DNA from: Selaginella tamariscina
Lineage: Eukaryota; Streptophyta; Lycopodiopsida; Selaginellales; Selaginellaceae
Assembly (NCBI GenBank): GCA_003024785.1
Contig: PUQB01000532.1
Location: 109,155 to 173,154, forward strand
Direction: 5' to 3'
Length of the DNA: 64,000 bases
Shown: positions 43,291-55,259 of the stretch, piece by piece
Layout of the letters: each line of letters begins with the position of its first letter
Numbering within the stretch: the first letter of the stretch is position 1
Notes under the pieces: generated by a model
What the model was told of the DNA's origin: nothing
Seen by the model: only the letters and a program-made list of their open reading frames with translations
Databases searched by the model: none
Made by a program: the position numbers and the translations under genes

Positions 43291-43866
43291 GCACCTCCTC
43301 TCTAAAGACGAGTTTCATGAGTCTTGGGACCTGGTTTAGTAGGATAATGCCGATGGAAGCAGCAACCTTGGAAGAAGCATGGAGTAAGTTAAATGCATGT
43401 TCCCAGTGCGATCAGTAGGCAAATAACCTTTCCAATCCACCAAGTATTAAGTTGGCAGCGATGAAGATGAGAATCAAGGATGGTTGCAACTTCGTACTCA
43501 GGTTCATTGTAATGACCATAGGAGGGGGAGGAGAAGAAGCATGACCGGGAAGAGAAGAAGGATGATACGGCTCCAACAAGGAGGTGTGAAACACATGAAA
43601 GTTCACTATAGATGGTAACTTGAGTCGGAACTAACAGGATTGACCTCCGCCCAATCCTGTAAGGGCCCAATCGTTGAAAATCCAACTTAGAAAAAGCATG
43701 TTGGTGCGAATGTGTCGATGAAGAAGCCACACGAATCACCAATCTTGTATGCAGGTGCCGGCTGACGGTGAGCATCAGCATGATGCTTGTACCGTTCCTG
43801 TGCCTACTGAGACGAACCCGGAGATCATCCTGCACCTGACGAGACGATGGAGACGATCCTATACTG
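43291..43866 (-). pseudogene. Chromovirus chromodomain fragment B (unit 2)
   Basis: Unit 2 copy of fragment B. The minus strand has [13 protein letters not shown] and the chromodomain segment [17 protein letters not shown], with frame changes. Confidence 0.75.
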
Positions 43867-45283
43867 CAAAAAATGGAATATGCATGTGTAAAAGCCATGA
43901 TGTGAAACCTATGTGAAACTTAACAAGTTTGCAATACTGTTATGGTAAACATGATGTGAAACTAAAGAGTGACATAATGTGAAACCAAACAGTAAGAGAA
44001 TGTGAAACTTGTTCAAATATCTATGTCATTAAGCAGGACAAATAATACGTGTGTATAATACTTGTGTAATATCTGTAACAATGAATCATCTCTCTTTCAC
44101 AACAATAACACACACACACTTGTATATACCTGGAGAGCGTTTTAAGGAGTTGGTTACATTCTTGGTTTAGTTTAAACATATAAAAAGGTTATTATTTTTC
44201 GGTGCTCAGGGTAGCTAAATCCTTTTTTGCGTAAATGTAAAGTAAAACTTTATTAGTTTTTAAAACATATTATCAATTTTCTTTATGTTATAAATTTAAT
44301 TAAAAATGTAAACGACTGTGTACATCATCGATTTGGTTTTAATTAGCTTCAATTGAAACATTGATTATAGGAAATTTATTATATTTTATTAAATTAAATC
44401 CAATGAATTTTGTTAGGCTCACTTTGGTGGTTATTGCCTTAACCAATTAAAATAAAAAAATTATTATTTATTCTACTGTGATAGTGATTTATAATTTATT
44501 ATATATGGCACCTATGTGGCACCTACATGAATTTTTGGTGGTAGCCTAATAACCAGACAATTTTGCCCAATTGTATGGCCATCGGACATAATGAATGACA
44601 TGTATATAAAGATTAATGAATTAGGTTTTATTTTTTTAGCTTTAAAAAAATTAATAAAAAACAAATAAATTGAACTTTAAAATAAAGAGCGAACATAAAG
44701 TTTAATAAAATATCATCATTTACATATTAGAACTTTAAAATAAAGAGCGAACATAAGATTTAGCAAAATATCACTCATTTATATGTAAGAATATTATTTA
44801 TATATATAGACACACACATTATTTGAATATACTTATTTGCAAAAAGAACATAAGTTATTACAAATAATATACAAATAATATATAGATATATGAAGAGTCT
44901 TTTTTATGACATAAACACATGTATGTGTTTTTCTTTCTATAATATTGTTTTGTTTCGTTTATACTCGCATGTATTATATAATGACGTAAGTATTGTAAAG
45001 AATGCACATATAATATAGATTTTTTTCACATAATAAACTAATGTTATACATGTATATTAATATTTAAATATATATATATATATATAATATATATATGAGA
45101 GATTTTTTATAAGTATAATCAGTAAATAATCAAAATAAACAATTCTTATGTATAAATAAGTATACATATATATATAATATATATAATATGTACTATATGT
45201 AATATAATATATCATATATGGAGTATGTAATAACTGAAAGATCTCTCTCTTTATCTCAACACACTCACATGTTTGTGTGTACA

Positions 45284-45324
<41 letters not shown>

Positions 45325-47469
45325 ATACATTGTTATAACACACATATATATAATAAATTATAATTAAATTATAATTAATGATTCTATATAAGAAAATAAC
45401 AATGAAAAGTTGGAGTTTTAATATATTTTTTTAATTAAAAATATTGAGTAGGTGCACATTTATTACATATGTATGTGTAATATATATATATATATGTAAA
45501 ACCCTCTTTATAATAAACAATTAAATAAAAATTATACATTGCTAATTTATTTTAATTCAATTAACCACTTTAATGGAAAAGCATAGTGGTAATAATAATT
45601 AATGACGTGGCATTATTTTAATTTACCACCAGCCAAATAACCACCCACTAGTGGAAAGTGGGCCTAATTACACTTAATATATTTATGTGTATTACTTGAT
45701 TCAATATTCAGCCAATTAGAAAATTATTACGATTTGAATTTGGTTAAACATATGTGTATATATGTATATGATATGGGTGCAGATATAGTTTAATTACCAT
45801 AACACACATATCCTGTGTTATGATAAGAAATTTCCTAGGACTATAGTGGTCACCACTGTCAACCCATAATAAGGGTTGAGCAAAATAAGAATACAAATTA
45901 GACTTCAAAAGGTCGGAATAAAGTAAGTGTATATAGTAGGTAATGGTACTGCGGATCTTGTCATAGTAGTAAAGAGAGAATAGTATACTAAAGAGCCAAA
46001 GAAAACTAAGTAAGAAAGACCCAATAAGAGTAAGATGAAACTTATATTATGTCATATATTGTCAAGCCACGATCTAAGAGCAAAAAGGCTTGACTCAAGA
46101 GCAGAACAAGGATTAGAAATAAGACAAGAGTAGGACATGAATTAAGAACCAAGCCACAATTCGAGAGCAAGGAGGTTGACTTAGGAGCAGGACAAGGACT
46201 GGGAACAAAACAAGCAAAACAGGAATTATTAACAAGATGAGAACATGAAGCAAGGAGCAATACAAGAACAAGACAAGAATGATCGTAGAATGACTGGTGT
46301 TGATAGGTCGTGTCACGACCTGATATAGGATACATGATTCTGAATACAGGATACGGGTTGTAAGATATCCTACAGGGATTCCGGATACAGGATACGATTG
46401 AAGGATATTCCTACAGGATATGCCACAGGATATGCCTAAGGATAAGGGACATGTGGACTCACTTTAGCCTCTACATGCATGCAGCCACTTTTAGTTGCAT
46501 GCAACCACTTTAGCACTCATGCCTAGATTAGCTCTTGGAGTTGTAAGCATAAAAGCTCCGACCTAATTGTTGTACAATCAGTTATTATTAAACTGTCAAG
46601 TCACAATCTAGGAACCATGAAGAGAGTAGGATTCCAAGAACATGACAGCTTAACTCAGGAGCAGGACCGAGAGCAAGACAGGAACTAGGAATAAGACAAA
46701 AACAGGACGGGATCCAGGAGCAAGACAGGAAGGCGTAGGGTAGGATCCAGGAACAAGACAGGAACAGGACGGGATCTGGGAGCAAGACAGGTAAAGGACA
46801 TGATCCTGTCCTGCTCCTGTCTCACTCCTAGATCCTGTCCTATTCCTGTCTTGCTCCTGGATTCTGTCCTATTCCTGTTTTGTTCTTGGATCCTGCCCTA
46901 CGCCTTCCTGTCTTGCTCCTGGATCTTGTCATGTTCTTGTCTTATTTCTAGTTCCTGTCCTGCTCTTGGTCCTGCTCCTGAGTCAAGCCGTCCTGTTCTT
47001 GGAATCCTACTCTCTTCTTGGTTCCTGGATCGTGGCTTGACAGTCGAAGCTTTTATGTTCACAACTCCAAGAGCTAATTTGGTCATGAGCCTAATCTAGT
47101 CATGAGCTAAAAATGGTGACCCTTACTTATAGGTATATCCTGTAGGCATATCCTATAAGCATATCCTGTAGGTATATCCTATAGGCATATCTTGTAGGCA
47201 TATCCTATAGGCATATCTTATAGGCATATTCTATAAGTATCACGGAGACTATGTTGTGGGTGCTCCCTCATTAAGAGAAGGTGCTTGTTCTTGTATTCCT
47301 CTTCTTCATGCTGGTTCAAGTTGATGTGTGTAGGTGTATAACCTGTGCATGGTGTTTCCAACTTTATATTGGGAAGCATATATCATGTATCATGTATCTT
47401 GTATCCTATATCGGGTCCTGTAGGCATATCTTGTATCCCGTATTTTGTAACATGTATCAGGTTGTGACA

Positions 47470-48034
47470 GCACCTCATCCCTAATGACGAGTTCCACAAG
47501 TCCTGGGACCTAGTTTAGTAAGATAATGTCGATGGAAGGTAACAACTTTAAAAGAAGCATGGAGTAAATTGGATGCAGGTTTTAAGTGCGATTGGTAGGC
47601 AAATAACCTTTCCAATCCACTAAGTATTGAAGTTGGCAGTGATGAAGACGAGAATTAAGGATGGCTGCAACTTCGTACTCAGGTTCATCATCAATGACCA
47701 TAGGAGGGGGAGAAGAAGAAGCACGATCAGGAAGAGAAGAAGGATGATACGGTTCCAATAAGGAGGTGTGAAACCACATAAAGTTTCACAGTAGAGGGTA
47801 GCTCTAATCAGAAAGCTACAGAATTGACCTCAGTTGCAATCCTATAAGGGCTCAATCATTGAAAATCCAACTTAGAAGAAGGCTTGTTGGTGCGAAATGC
47901 CAATGAAGAAGCCACACGAGATCACCAATCTTGTATGTAGGTGCCGACTGATGATAGCATTAGCAATGACGTTTGTACTGTTCTTGTGCCTGCTGAAGAT
48001 GAACTTCAAGATCATTTGTACTTAACGAAGATGC
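47470..48034 (-). pseudogene. Chromovirus chromodomain fragment A (unit 3)
   Basis: Unit 3 copy. The minus strand reads [37 protein letters not shown] and LVDWKGYLP. Confidence 0.75.
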
Positions 48035-48655
48035 TGTCAAGCCACGATCCAAAAACCAGGAAGAAAGTAGGATTCCAAGAACAGGACAGCTTGACTCAGG
48101 AGCAAGACCGAGAGCAAGACAGGAACTAGGAATAAGACAAGAACAGGACGGATCCAGTAGCAAGACAGGAAGGCGCAGGGCAGGATCCAGGAACAAGACA
48201 GGAACAGGACGGGATCTAGAAGCAGGACGGGATCCGGGAGCAAGACAGGAACATGACAGGATCCAGGAGCGAGATAGGAGCAGGACAGGATCCAGGAGCG
48301 AGACAAGGAGAGAACAAGAAACAAGGAGCAAGACAAGAAAAGACAAAACAAGAATGATCGTAGTAAGACTGGTGTGATAGTAACTGATTGTACAACAATT
48401 AGGTCGGAGCTTTTATGCTCACAACTCCAAGAGCTAATCTAGGCATGAATGCTAAAAGTGGTTGCATGCAACTAAAAGTGGCTGCATGCATGCAGAGGCT
48501 AAGGTGAGTCCACATGTCCCTTATCCTTTAGGCATATCCTGTAGGAATATCTTGCAATCGTATCCTATATCTGGAATCCCATAGGAATATCCTGTAGGAA
48601 TATCCTACAACCCGTATTCTGTATCCAGAATCTGTATCTGTATCAGGTCGTGACA
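48035..48655 (-). repeat. Chromovirus LTR in unit 3
   Basis: TGTCA at 48035 and TGACA ending 48655, collinear with the LTRs of units 1 and 2. Confidence 0.8.
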
Positions 48656-49234
48656 GCACCTCTCCTCTCTAAAGACGAGTTCATGAGTCTTGGGACCTGG
48701 TTTAGTAGGATAATGCCGATGGAAGGCAGCAACCTTGGAAGAAGCATGGAGTAAGTTAAATGCATGTTCCAAGTGCGATCAGTAGGCAAATAACCTTTCC
48801 AATCCACCAAGTAGAGTTGGCAGCGATGAAGATGAGAATCAAGGATGGTGCAACTTCGTACTCAGTTCATTGTTAATGACCATAGGAGGGGGAGGAGAAG
48901 AAGCAACCGGGAAGAGAAGAAGGATGATACGGCTCCAACAAGGAGGTGTGAAACACATGATGAAGTTTCACTATAGATGGTAACTTGAGTCGGAAAGCTA
49001 CAGGATTGACCTCCGCCACAATCCTGTAAGGGCCCAATCGTTGAAAATCCAACTTAGAAAAGGCATGTTGGTGCGAATGTGTCGATGAAGAAGCCACACG
49101 AGATACCAATCTTGTATGCAGGTGCCGGCTGACGGTGAGCATCAGCATGATGCTTGTACCGTTCCTGTGCCTATGAAGACGAACCCGGAGATCATCCTGC
49201 ACCTGACGAAGATGCTGGAGACGATCCTATACTG
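48656..49234 (-). pseudogene. Chromovirus chromodomain fragment B (unit 3)
   Basis: Unit 3 copy of the integrase tail ([37 protein letters not shown]) with interrupted frame. Confidence 0.75.
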
Positions 49235-50337
49235 CAAAAAATGGAAATATGCATGTGTAAAAGCCATGATGTGAAACCTATGTGAAACTTAACAAGTTTG
49301 CAATACTGTTATGGTAAACATGAGTGAAACTAAAGAGTGACATAATGTGAAACCAAACAGTAAGAGAATGTGAAACTTGTTCAAATATTTCTATGTCATT
49401 AAGCAGGACAAATAATACGTGTGTATAATACTTGTGTATATCTTGTAACAATGAATCATCTCTTTCACACACAAATACACACACACTTGTATATACCTGG
49501 AGAGCGTTTTAAGGAGTTGGTTACATTCTGGGTTTAGTTATAACATATAAAAAGGTTATTATTTTTCGGTGCTCAGGGTAGCTAAATCCTTTTTTGCGTA
49601 AATGTAAAGTAAAACTTTATTAGTTTTTAAAAACATATTATCAATTTTCTTTATGTTATAAATTTAATTAAAAATGTAAACGACTGTGTACATCATCGAT
49701 TTGGTTTTAATTAGCTTCAATTGAAACATTGATATAGGAAATTTATTATATTTTATTAAATTAAATCCAATGAATTTGTTAGGGAACACTTTGGTGGTTA
49801 ATTGCCTAACCAATTAAAATAAAAAAAATTATTATTTATCTACTGTGATAGTGATTTATAATTTATAATATATATGGCACCTATGTGGCACCTACATGAA
49901 TTTTTGGTGGTAGCCTAATAACCAGACAATTTTGCCCAATTGTAATGGCCATTCGACATAATTGAATGACATGTATATAAAGATTAATGAATTAGGTTTA
50001 TTTTTTTGCTTTAAAAAAAAATTAATAAAAAACAAATAAATTAGAACTTTAAAATAAAGAGCGAACATAAGATTTAATAAAATATCACTCATTTACATAT
50101 TAGAACTTTAAAATAAAGAGCGAACATAAGATTTAGCAAAATATCACTCATTTATATGTAAGAATATTATTTATATATATAGACACACACATTATTTGAT
50201 ATACTTATTTGCAAAAAGAACATAAGTTATTACAAATAATATACAAATATATATAGATATATGAAGAGTCTTTTTTAATGACATAAACACATGTATGTGT
50301 TTTTCTTTCTATAATATTGTTTTTGTTTCTTTATACT
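49235..50337. repeat. 5.4-kb tandem repeat array, truncated unit 4
   Basis: The first 1.1 kb of the unit (AT-rich spacer only) follows unit 3 and stops at TTTATACT exactly where the Ty3/gypsy LTR begins. The sequence expected next (CAGCATGTATTAATA) does not resume after that element. Confidence 0.9.
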
Positions 50338-50542
50338 TGAAAGAGCAGATATATTAAATGAAAATCTGATATCTTAGTTTACAAAAAACCCTGCTTATAT
50401 ACAGGAGGTCTCCTGCCACGTGGCACACATGCGACACGTGGCGCTGACACATGGGGGCCAGATCACCACCCATGTGTCACTACGCATGTGCGTATATACA
50501 CATGCGTATATACGGTACGTTACTAATATACAGTATCTTACA
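50338..50542 (-). repeat. 3' LTR of the gypsy element
   Basis: In element orientation it starts TGTAAGATAC and ends GCTCTTTCA. The purine tract AGAGGGGAGGATAG lies directly before it inside the element. It contains inverted words CACATGCG/CGCATGTG and CCACGTGGC. Confidence 0.9.
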
Positions 50543-50552
50543 CTATCCTCCC

Positions 50553-51590
50553 CTCTGCGGCTGTGTAGATGGTGATGGATCTGATGGTCCTGGATCCGTG
50601 TGAGCTGGGCCATCTAAGGTATGACCAAATGTACTCAACGAGTCTCGAACGACAAACCGTTTCATTCGAACCACGTGAACTATCTCAACCTCATGAGATC
50701 CCACCAACTTTACTTGATATACCTGAGGACCAACCTTTCGGAGTACTCGGTAGGGACCAAGCCACTTGTGTAATAAACCAGTTGCAAGCCCAGGTGCAGT
50801 CAGCTTGGGAAAACGTACCAGGACTAAGTCACCGTCAGCAAAATCTGGTGGAATTTGATGTCGTGCATTGTAAGAAGATTGCTGCCGCATTTGAGCTCGA
50901 CCAAGATGTTCAGCAGACTCTGCACGCAGAAGAGGCAAAACAGCATCCAAATGTCGAGCCCACATCTTTGCATCCTCGGCACGTGGCAGATTCGATGATA
51001 ACCCCAATTCACTAGGCAACTTAGGATCATATCCATACAATGCCTTGAATGGAGAGATACCAATCGAACTCTGAATGCCTGTTACATAAGCAAATCTCAA
51101 ACATCGCAAATACCAATCCCAGTCCGTGTGATTGAAGTTCACATACTTCGAGATCATACCCTTGAAGGTCCGATTCAATCGCTCCACCAAACCATCAGTT
51201 TGTGGATGATACGGAGAGGCAAATGAATGTTTTACCCCTAACCTCTCACACAACACTCGGAATACCTCTGCAATGAAAGCGGGGCCATTGTCTGATAACA
51301 TCCGCTCTGGACAAGAATGCTGCAAAACCACATTATCGAACAGAAACAAAGCTGTTGACATGGCAGTTGCATCCGGAAGAGCACCAACCTCCACCCATCG
51401 AGTTAAATAATCGATACAACAATGATGTACTGGTTACCTTGAGAAGAACGTGGAAAAGGTCCCATTAAATCCACTGCAATTAACTCAAAAGGGCGAGAGA
51501 CATTGATGGATTCCAACACCCCATGGCCCGAGTCGTAGAGGAATTCCGAGTTTGACAAGTGGGACAACTTTGAATATACCTGATCACATC
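50553..51590 (-). pseudogene. Gypsy integrase
   Basis: The zinc finger ends in SCPTCQ. The core has AVDLMGPF (first Asp), MLSDNGPAFIAEVFR (second Asp) and YHPQTDGLVERLNRTFKG (Glu). The C-terminal GPY/F module reads WLGPYRVLRKVGPQVYQV and ends HVVRMKRFV plus a Pro/Ser tail to GG and stop, without a chromodomain. Between about 51394 and 51560 the frame changes more than once around the first Asp, so the copy does not read through as it stands. Confidence 0.87.
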
Positions 51591-52675
51591 ACCACGCATG
51601 CTGGCCAATAAAATGATCGGCGCAGCTTCTCCAACACTCGTTGGTGACCAAGATGACCTCCAACAATAGGTGAATCATGATATGCTCGAAGAAGGTGTGG
51701 AACATATGTAGAGGGTACAGCCAAACGCCATCTGTCCTCTGGATTTGTCCCAATAAAATACAATAAACCATCCTGAAGTCGAAACTGAGCATGATATTGT
51801 CGAAACCGAGGTTCGGAAGACGGAATTGCAAACGCATCGCGTAATTGCCTCGTCCATGGTTCATGTTTTTGAGCATCCTGCCACTGTTCCAAGGATGGTA
51901 AGTCGGCATCGAATACCTGAGGGGCTTGTATCAAACCGAATGCTGCAGCTACTGCATGAGCAGGCAAAGTGGAATCGGAGAGGGGTGCTCGAGAAAGTGC
52001 ATCCGCATCCACCATTGTTCGCCCAGGCCTGTGCACCACCTTAAAGTTATATACCTGGAGACGTAATGCCCATCTGGCTACGCGACCCACTAAATTCTTC
52101 CGTTTTAATAAGGAAGTGACAGCAGCATGATCACACTCCAAAAGTGTTTCACTCCCATGTAAGTAGGCATGAAGTCGTTCAAAACCCCAAACAGCAGCAA
52201 GGCATTCTTTTTCAGTAGTGGAATAATTCCGCTCAGCCGGCGTGAGTACTCGACTAATGTAAGCCACCGGGTGTCGAATTGAAGAATCCACAGCATCAGT
52301 TTGCATCAATACACCACCAATACCAACATCTGAGGCATCTACTCGTAAAATGAACGGACGAGTAAAATCTGGGTATTGAAGCAATGGTGGAGTTGTCAGG
52401 AACTCTTTTAACTGGTCAAATGCCTGCTGACACCTGCGAGTCCACCTGAAAGATACCTGTGGACGAACTAACTCCCGAAGAGGGGCAGTTCGATCAGTGA
52501 GATGATCGATGAATCGACCCAAGTACTGCACCGTGCCCAAGAAACGCTGGACTTCCTGTACTGTACGGGACGAGGGAACTCTCGAACAGCTCGCAACTTC
52601 ATTGGATCCACCTGTAAACCCTCTCGAGATATACGGTAACCCAAGTAAGTGGTGTCGGTCGAACCAAACACACAC
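51584..52675 (-). CDS. Gypsy RNase H and integrase zinc-finger region
   Basis: An open frame of over 350 codons covers the RT connection (QRFLGTVQYLGRFIDHLTDR), RNase H with FILRVDASDVGIGGVLMQ, YSTTEKECLAAVWGFER and LLECDHAAVTSLLKRKN, then HRPGRTMVDADALSRAP and the start of the HHCC zinc finger (HLGHQRVLEKLRRSFYWP). All three acidic RNase H residues are visible. Confidence 0.9.
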   Translation of the reverse strand: MCVWFDRHHLLGLPYISRGFTGGSNEVASCSRVPSSRTVQEVQRFLGTVQYLGRFIDHLTDRTAPLRELVRPQVSFRWTRRCQQAFDQLKEFLTTPPLLQYPDFTRPFILRVDASDVGIGGVLMQTDAVDSSIRHPVAYISRVLTPAERNYSTTEKECLAAVWGFERLHAYLHGSETLLECDHAAVTSLLKRKNLVGRVARWALRLQVYNFKVVHRPGRTMVDADALSRAPLSDSTLPAHAVAAAFGLIQAPQVFDADLPSLEQWQDAQKHEPWTRQLRDAFAIPSSEPRFRQYHAQFRLQDGLLYFIGTNPEDRWRLAVPSTYVPHLLRAYHDSPIVGGHLGHQRVLEKLRRSFYWPACVVM

Positions 52676-53170
52676 TTTTCAAGTTTCAACTTCAGGCCAA
52701 CTTCTCGAAATCGATCAAGAACGCGCCGTACATCACGAATGTGATCCTCCCAAGAACCAGACCCATGAATGAGCACATCGTCGATAAAATCGGCAGTGAT
52801 ATCAGGCATATCGGAAAGAAGCTCATCCATCATGCGTTGAAAGGTGGCAGGAGCTGAAGTCAATCCAAAAGGCAACCAAAAACTCGTAAAGACCAAATGG
52901 TGTCCGGAAGGCCGTTTTTGGAATATCCTCCTCAGCCATAGGAACCTGCCAATATCCTGATGCCAAATCCAACTTAGTAAACCATCGACTCTGACCCAAA
53001 CGATCTAATAGATCGGCAGAGTTCGGAAGTGGATAGACATCTTTGATGGTAACATCGTTAAGAGGTCGGTAATCCACACAAAATCGGAGAGATCCATCAG
53101 GCTTGGGAACCAAATGAGGTTCACATGCCCATGGACTCCGTGACGGACGACACACTCGTTTACCAATCAT
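52468..53170 (-). pseudogene. Gypsy reverse transcriptase
   Basis: Two overlapping frames together cover the domain: LVPKPDGSLRFCVDYRPLND, WFTKLDLASGYWQVPM (first Asp), TAFRTPFGLYEF, then PFGLTSAPATFQRMMDELL and TADFIDDVLIHGSGSWEDH (the YxDD box as FIDD), LKLKLEKCVFG and YLGYRISREGLQVDP. A one-base shift near 52870-52890 and another near 52570 split the frames. Confidence 0.9.
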
Positions 53171-53807
53171 ATCAGTAACAGCTGTTCGCAGGCTGATAAC
53201 TCCTTTGGTGACCTGCGTCGAACCGGGACTTTGAAAGGCTTTGCATTGCCGGTGGGTATACAGTGTCGAGTCTTCACACGTGCACCTTGGGACAGATCAA
53301 ATTTGAACAAACTTGCATACTGTTTCTTAAGTTGTTCGATGCAGTGTGCTCGACACTCAGGTGACGGATCCGGCATTTGAACCTGTTGAGATGAACACCA
53401 CCCAAGACCGGAATCAAAGGAGCTGTATGCGTGATACAAACAGCAACAAGCTTCTCTGGACGTAAAGGAACAGACTGCAAAGACACAGACTCCAAGCGTA
53501 ATACAGGAGGAGAGAGTGAAAAATCACATGTACCTTTCGACTGCTTTAACCAATCACATCCCAGAATGATGTCAAAGACCTGGGAAGGGACAACCCTAAG
53601 AGACCCAGAGGGAAACTTACAGTTGGCACCCATAACCAGCGTAGTCGAAGTGGTGTACTGTGATACTGCACGAGACTGCCCATTACCATATAAAATGTGC
53701 AAGACCTTATCTGCACGTCTTAAGGGTAATGAGCACCGATGCGCTAGAGAAGTAGTTATGGAAGACATACTGGATCCTGTATCCACAAGCACTGTGACTG
53801 AAATCAT
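53171..53807 (-). pseudogene. Gypsy aspartic protease and linker
   Basis: Opens with the retropepsin motif TVLVDTGSSMSSIT, followed by CDWLKQSKGTCDF (Ty3-type ILGCDWL). The frame shifts near 53400 before the linker to reverse transcriptase (LSQGARVKTRHCIPTG). Confidence 0.87.
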
Positions 53808-53959
53808 TCACTCGTGCAGAAAATGTGAAAACTGGATGATTGGTGGAACTTGCAAACCTTGATATGCATAGCGGAAAAAACATGGAGGTGGTTTCCATCG
53901 CACGGGATCCCTCCGTCGCCCGTACGATTACTGGTTTTCCGCAACAGATCCACCGCAAG

Positions 53960-55004
53960 AGAGGCGTCATCATGGAAGCTCATCATCAGACATAATGGCC
54001 GCCACAGGCACACCATCCGGAACATATGGTCGCCAGCCTGGATGTGGTGGACGCCAATCAGGATACACATCGCATGCCCGCCAAGTATGTCCAGGCCCAA
54101 CAGGCCCAACAATGAACTTGATTGGGTCGACCTGCATTGTTCCGATTCCTCCTGTCACGAATCCGTGGATTTTGACCACCACGGGCAGGAACTGGAGCAG
54201 GTGCAGGACGATTTCGTGGAGGTGGTCCACGGGGTGGGCCCCGAGGTCGACCACGAAAGGCTTGTCGTGCGGGCACATATGCAGCAGCATCAACCTCCAT
54301 TGGATCAGCACGCTGAACAAGAGGAGCAGGTAACCCAAGGGGAACACGGCCCTCACCAGGCACCAACTCAAAACGTTGAGCTAGTGCAAAAGCTTCCTCC
54401 AATGTGGTAGGACGAAGAGCCCGAACGAATCGAACAAGTTCGGGTCGCATAGTTGGCCATAACATACCGAGCTTAATAGGCTCAGGCATGTTAGGATATG
54501 CACGCCGAACTAAATCCCCGAACCTAATACTGAACCGCATAACAGACTCACCAGGATGTTGTCGTATCGCATGCAGTTGTTGGAAAGCATCATCTGAATC
54601 CTCAACTTTGCCAAACGTACGTTTGAGGCATTCCGTTAACCGATTACTATTGGCTTGAATCTCCGCAGCCAATCCATTATACCACTTGAGCGCAGGGCCT
54701 TCCAAACATGTAGGGAATTCTCTGAGAGCACGGGCCTCATCCCAACCATGGTAACGAACAATGACTTGGAAATGATCAAACCAGTGGTATACATCATCTC
54801 CCGGATCACCACAAAAAGATCGGGGTCGAACCCTCGGATTTGTGGCCTGTGAAGAAGATGAAGGAGTACTAGAAGCAGATCCCCCGGCATGAGGCTCAGA
54901 CGGGGAAGAGGAGGACGGACCCTCAACAAGCGCTCCAACAACTTAGTTTGTGCATCAATAGCAGTAGCAATAATGCTAAAAGCCGTCTCCATGTTCATTG
55001 TCAT
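53960..55004 (-). pseudogene. Gypsy gag (capsid and zinc knuckle)
   Basis: Starts MTMNMETAFSIIATAIDAQT at 55004. After a frame change it has the capsid fold (FPTCLEGPALKWYNGLAAEI, LHAIRQHPGESVMRFSIRF, PNMPEPIKLGMLWPTMRPEL), then PRG/Pro-rich sequence and a CCHC knuckle split by a one-base shift (HCWAC then GPGHTWRACDVYPDW). No gag-pol stop signal can be judged because of the shifts. Confidence 0.85.
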
Positions 55005-55037
55005 GGAAACAAGAAAAAAAAAGGCGGAAGAAAGGAA

Positions 55038-55056
55038 TACCCAACTTCTCCACCAA
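55038..55056 (-). other. Primer binding site candidate of the gypsy element
   Basis: In element orientation the 5' LTR is followed by T and then TGGTGGAGAAGTTGGG. It starts TGG as needed to pair with a CCA-ended tRNA. It does not match the initiator Met site, and I cannot name the tRNA. Confidence 0.5.
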
Positions 55057-55259
55057 TGAAAGAGCAGATATATTAAATGAAAATCTGATATCTTAGTTTA
55101 CAAAAAACCCTGCTTATATACGGAAGTCTCCTGCCACGTGGCACACATGCGACACGTGGCTGACACATGGGGGCCAGATCACCACCCATGTGTCACTACG
55201 CATGTGCGTATATACACATGCGTATATATGGTACGTTACTGTATATTAGGTATCTTACA
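55057..55259 (-). repeat. 5' LTR of the gypsy element
   Basis: Direct copy of 50338-50542 with a few substitutions and small gaps. Ends TGTAAGATAC / GCTCTTTCA in element orientation. Confidence 0.9.

Larger units (their letters stand above)
38487..43866. repeat. 5.4-kb tandem repeat array, unit 2
   Basis: 5380 bp with the same internal order as unit 1. Differences are mainly one-base indels in homopolymers and AT runs, plus a cluster of small deletions near 42740-42990 in the LTR minisatellite, denser than elsewhere. Confidence 0.93.
43867..49234. repeat. 5.4-kb tandem repeat array, unit 3
   Basis: 5368 bp, same internal order as units 1 and 2, with the palindrome at about 46594-47042. Confidence 0.93.
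50338..55259 (-). mobile_element. Ty3/gypsy LTR retrotransposon, nearly complete
   Basis: LTRs of 205 bp (50338-50542) and 203 bp (55057-55259) enclose 4.5 kb with gag, protease, RT, RNase H and integrase in that order on the minus strand, the Ty3/gypsy order. The frames are broken by several small indels, but all catalytic motifs are present. The LTRs are close to identical, so insertion is recent. No chromodomain follows the integrase. Flanks are ATACT (left) and ATATA (right), so no clean target duplication. It is unrelated at LTR level to the chromovirus pieces in the neighbouring array. Confidence 0.92.

Noticed and set aside
53850-54410. Plus-strand 186-codon frame over the gypsy gag
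   Set aside because: Antisense shadow of gag, which has clear capsid and zinc-knuckle motifs on the minus strand.
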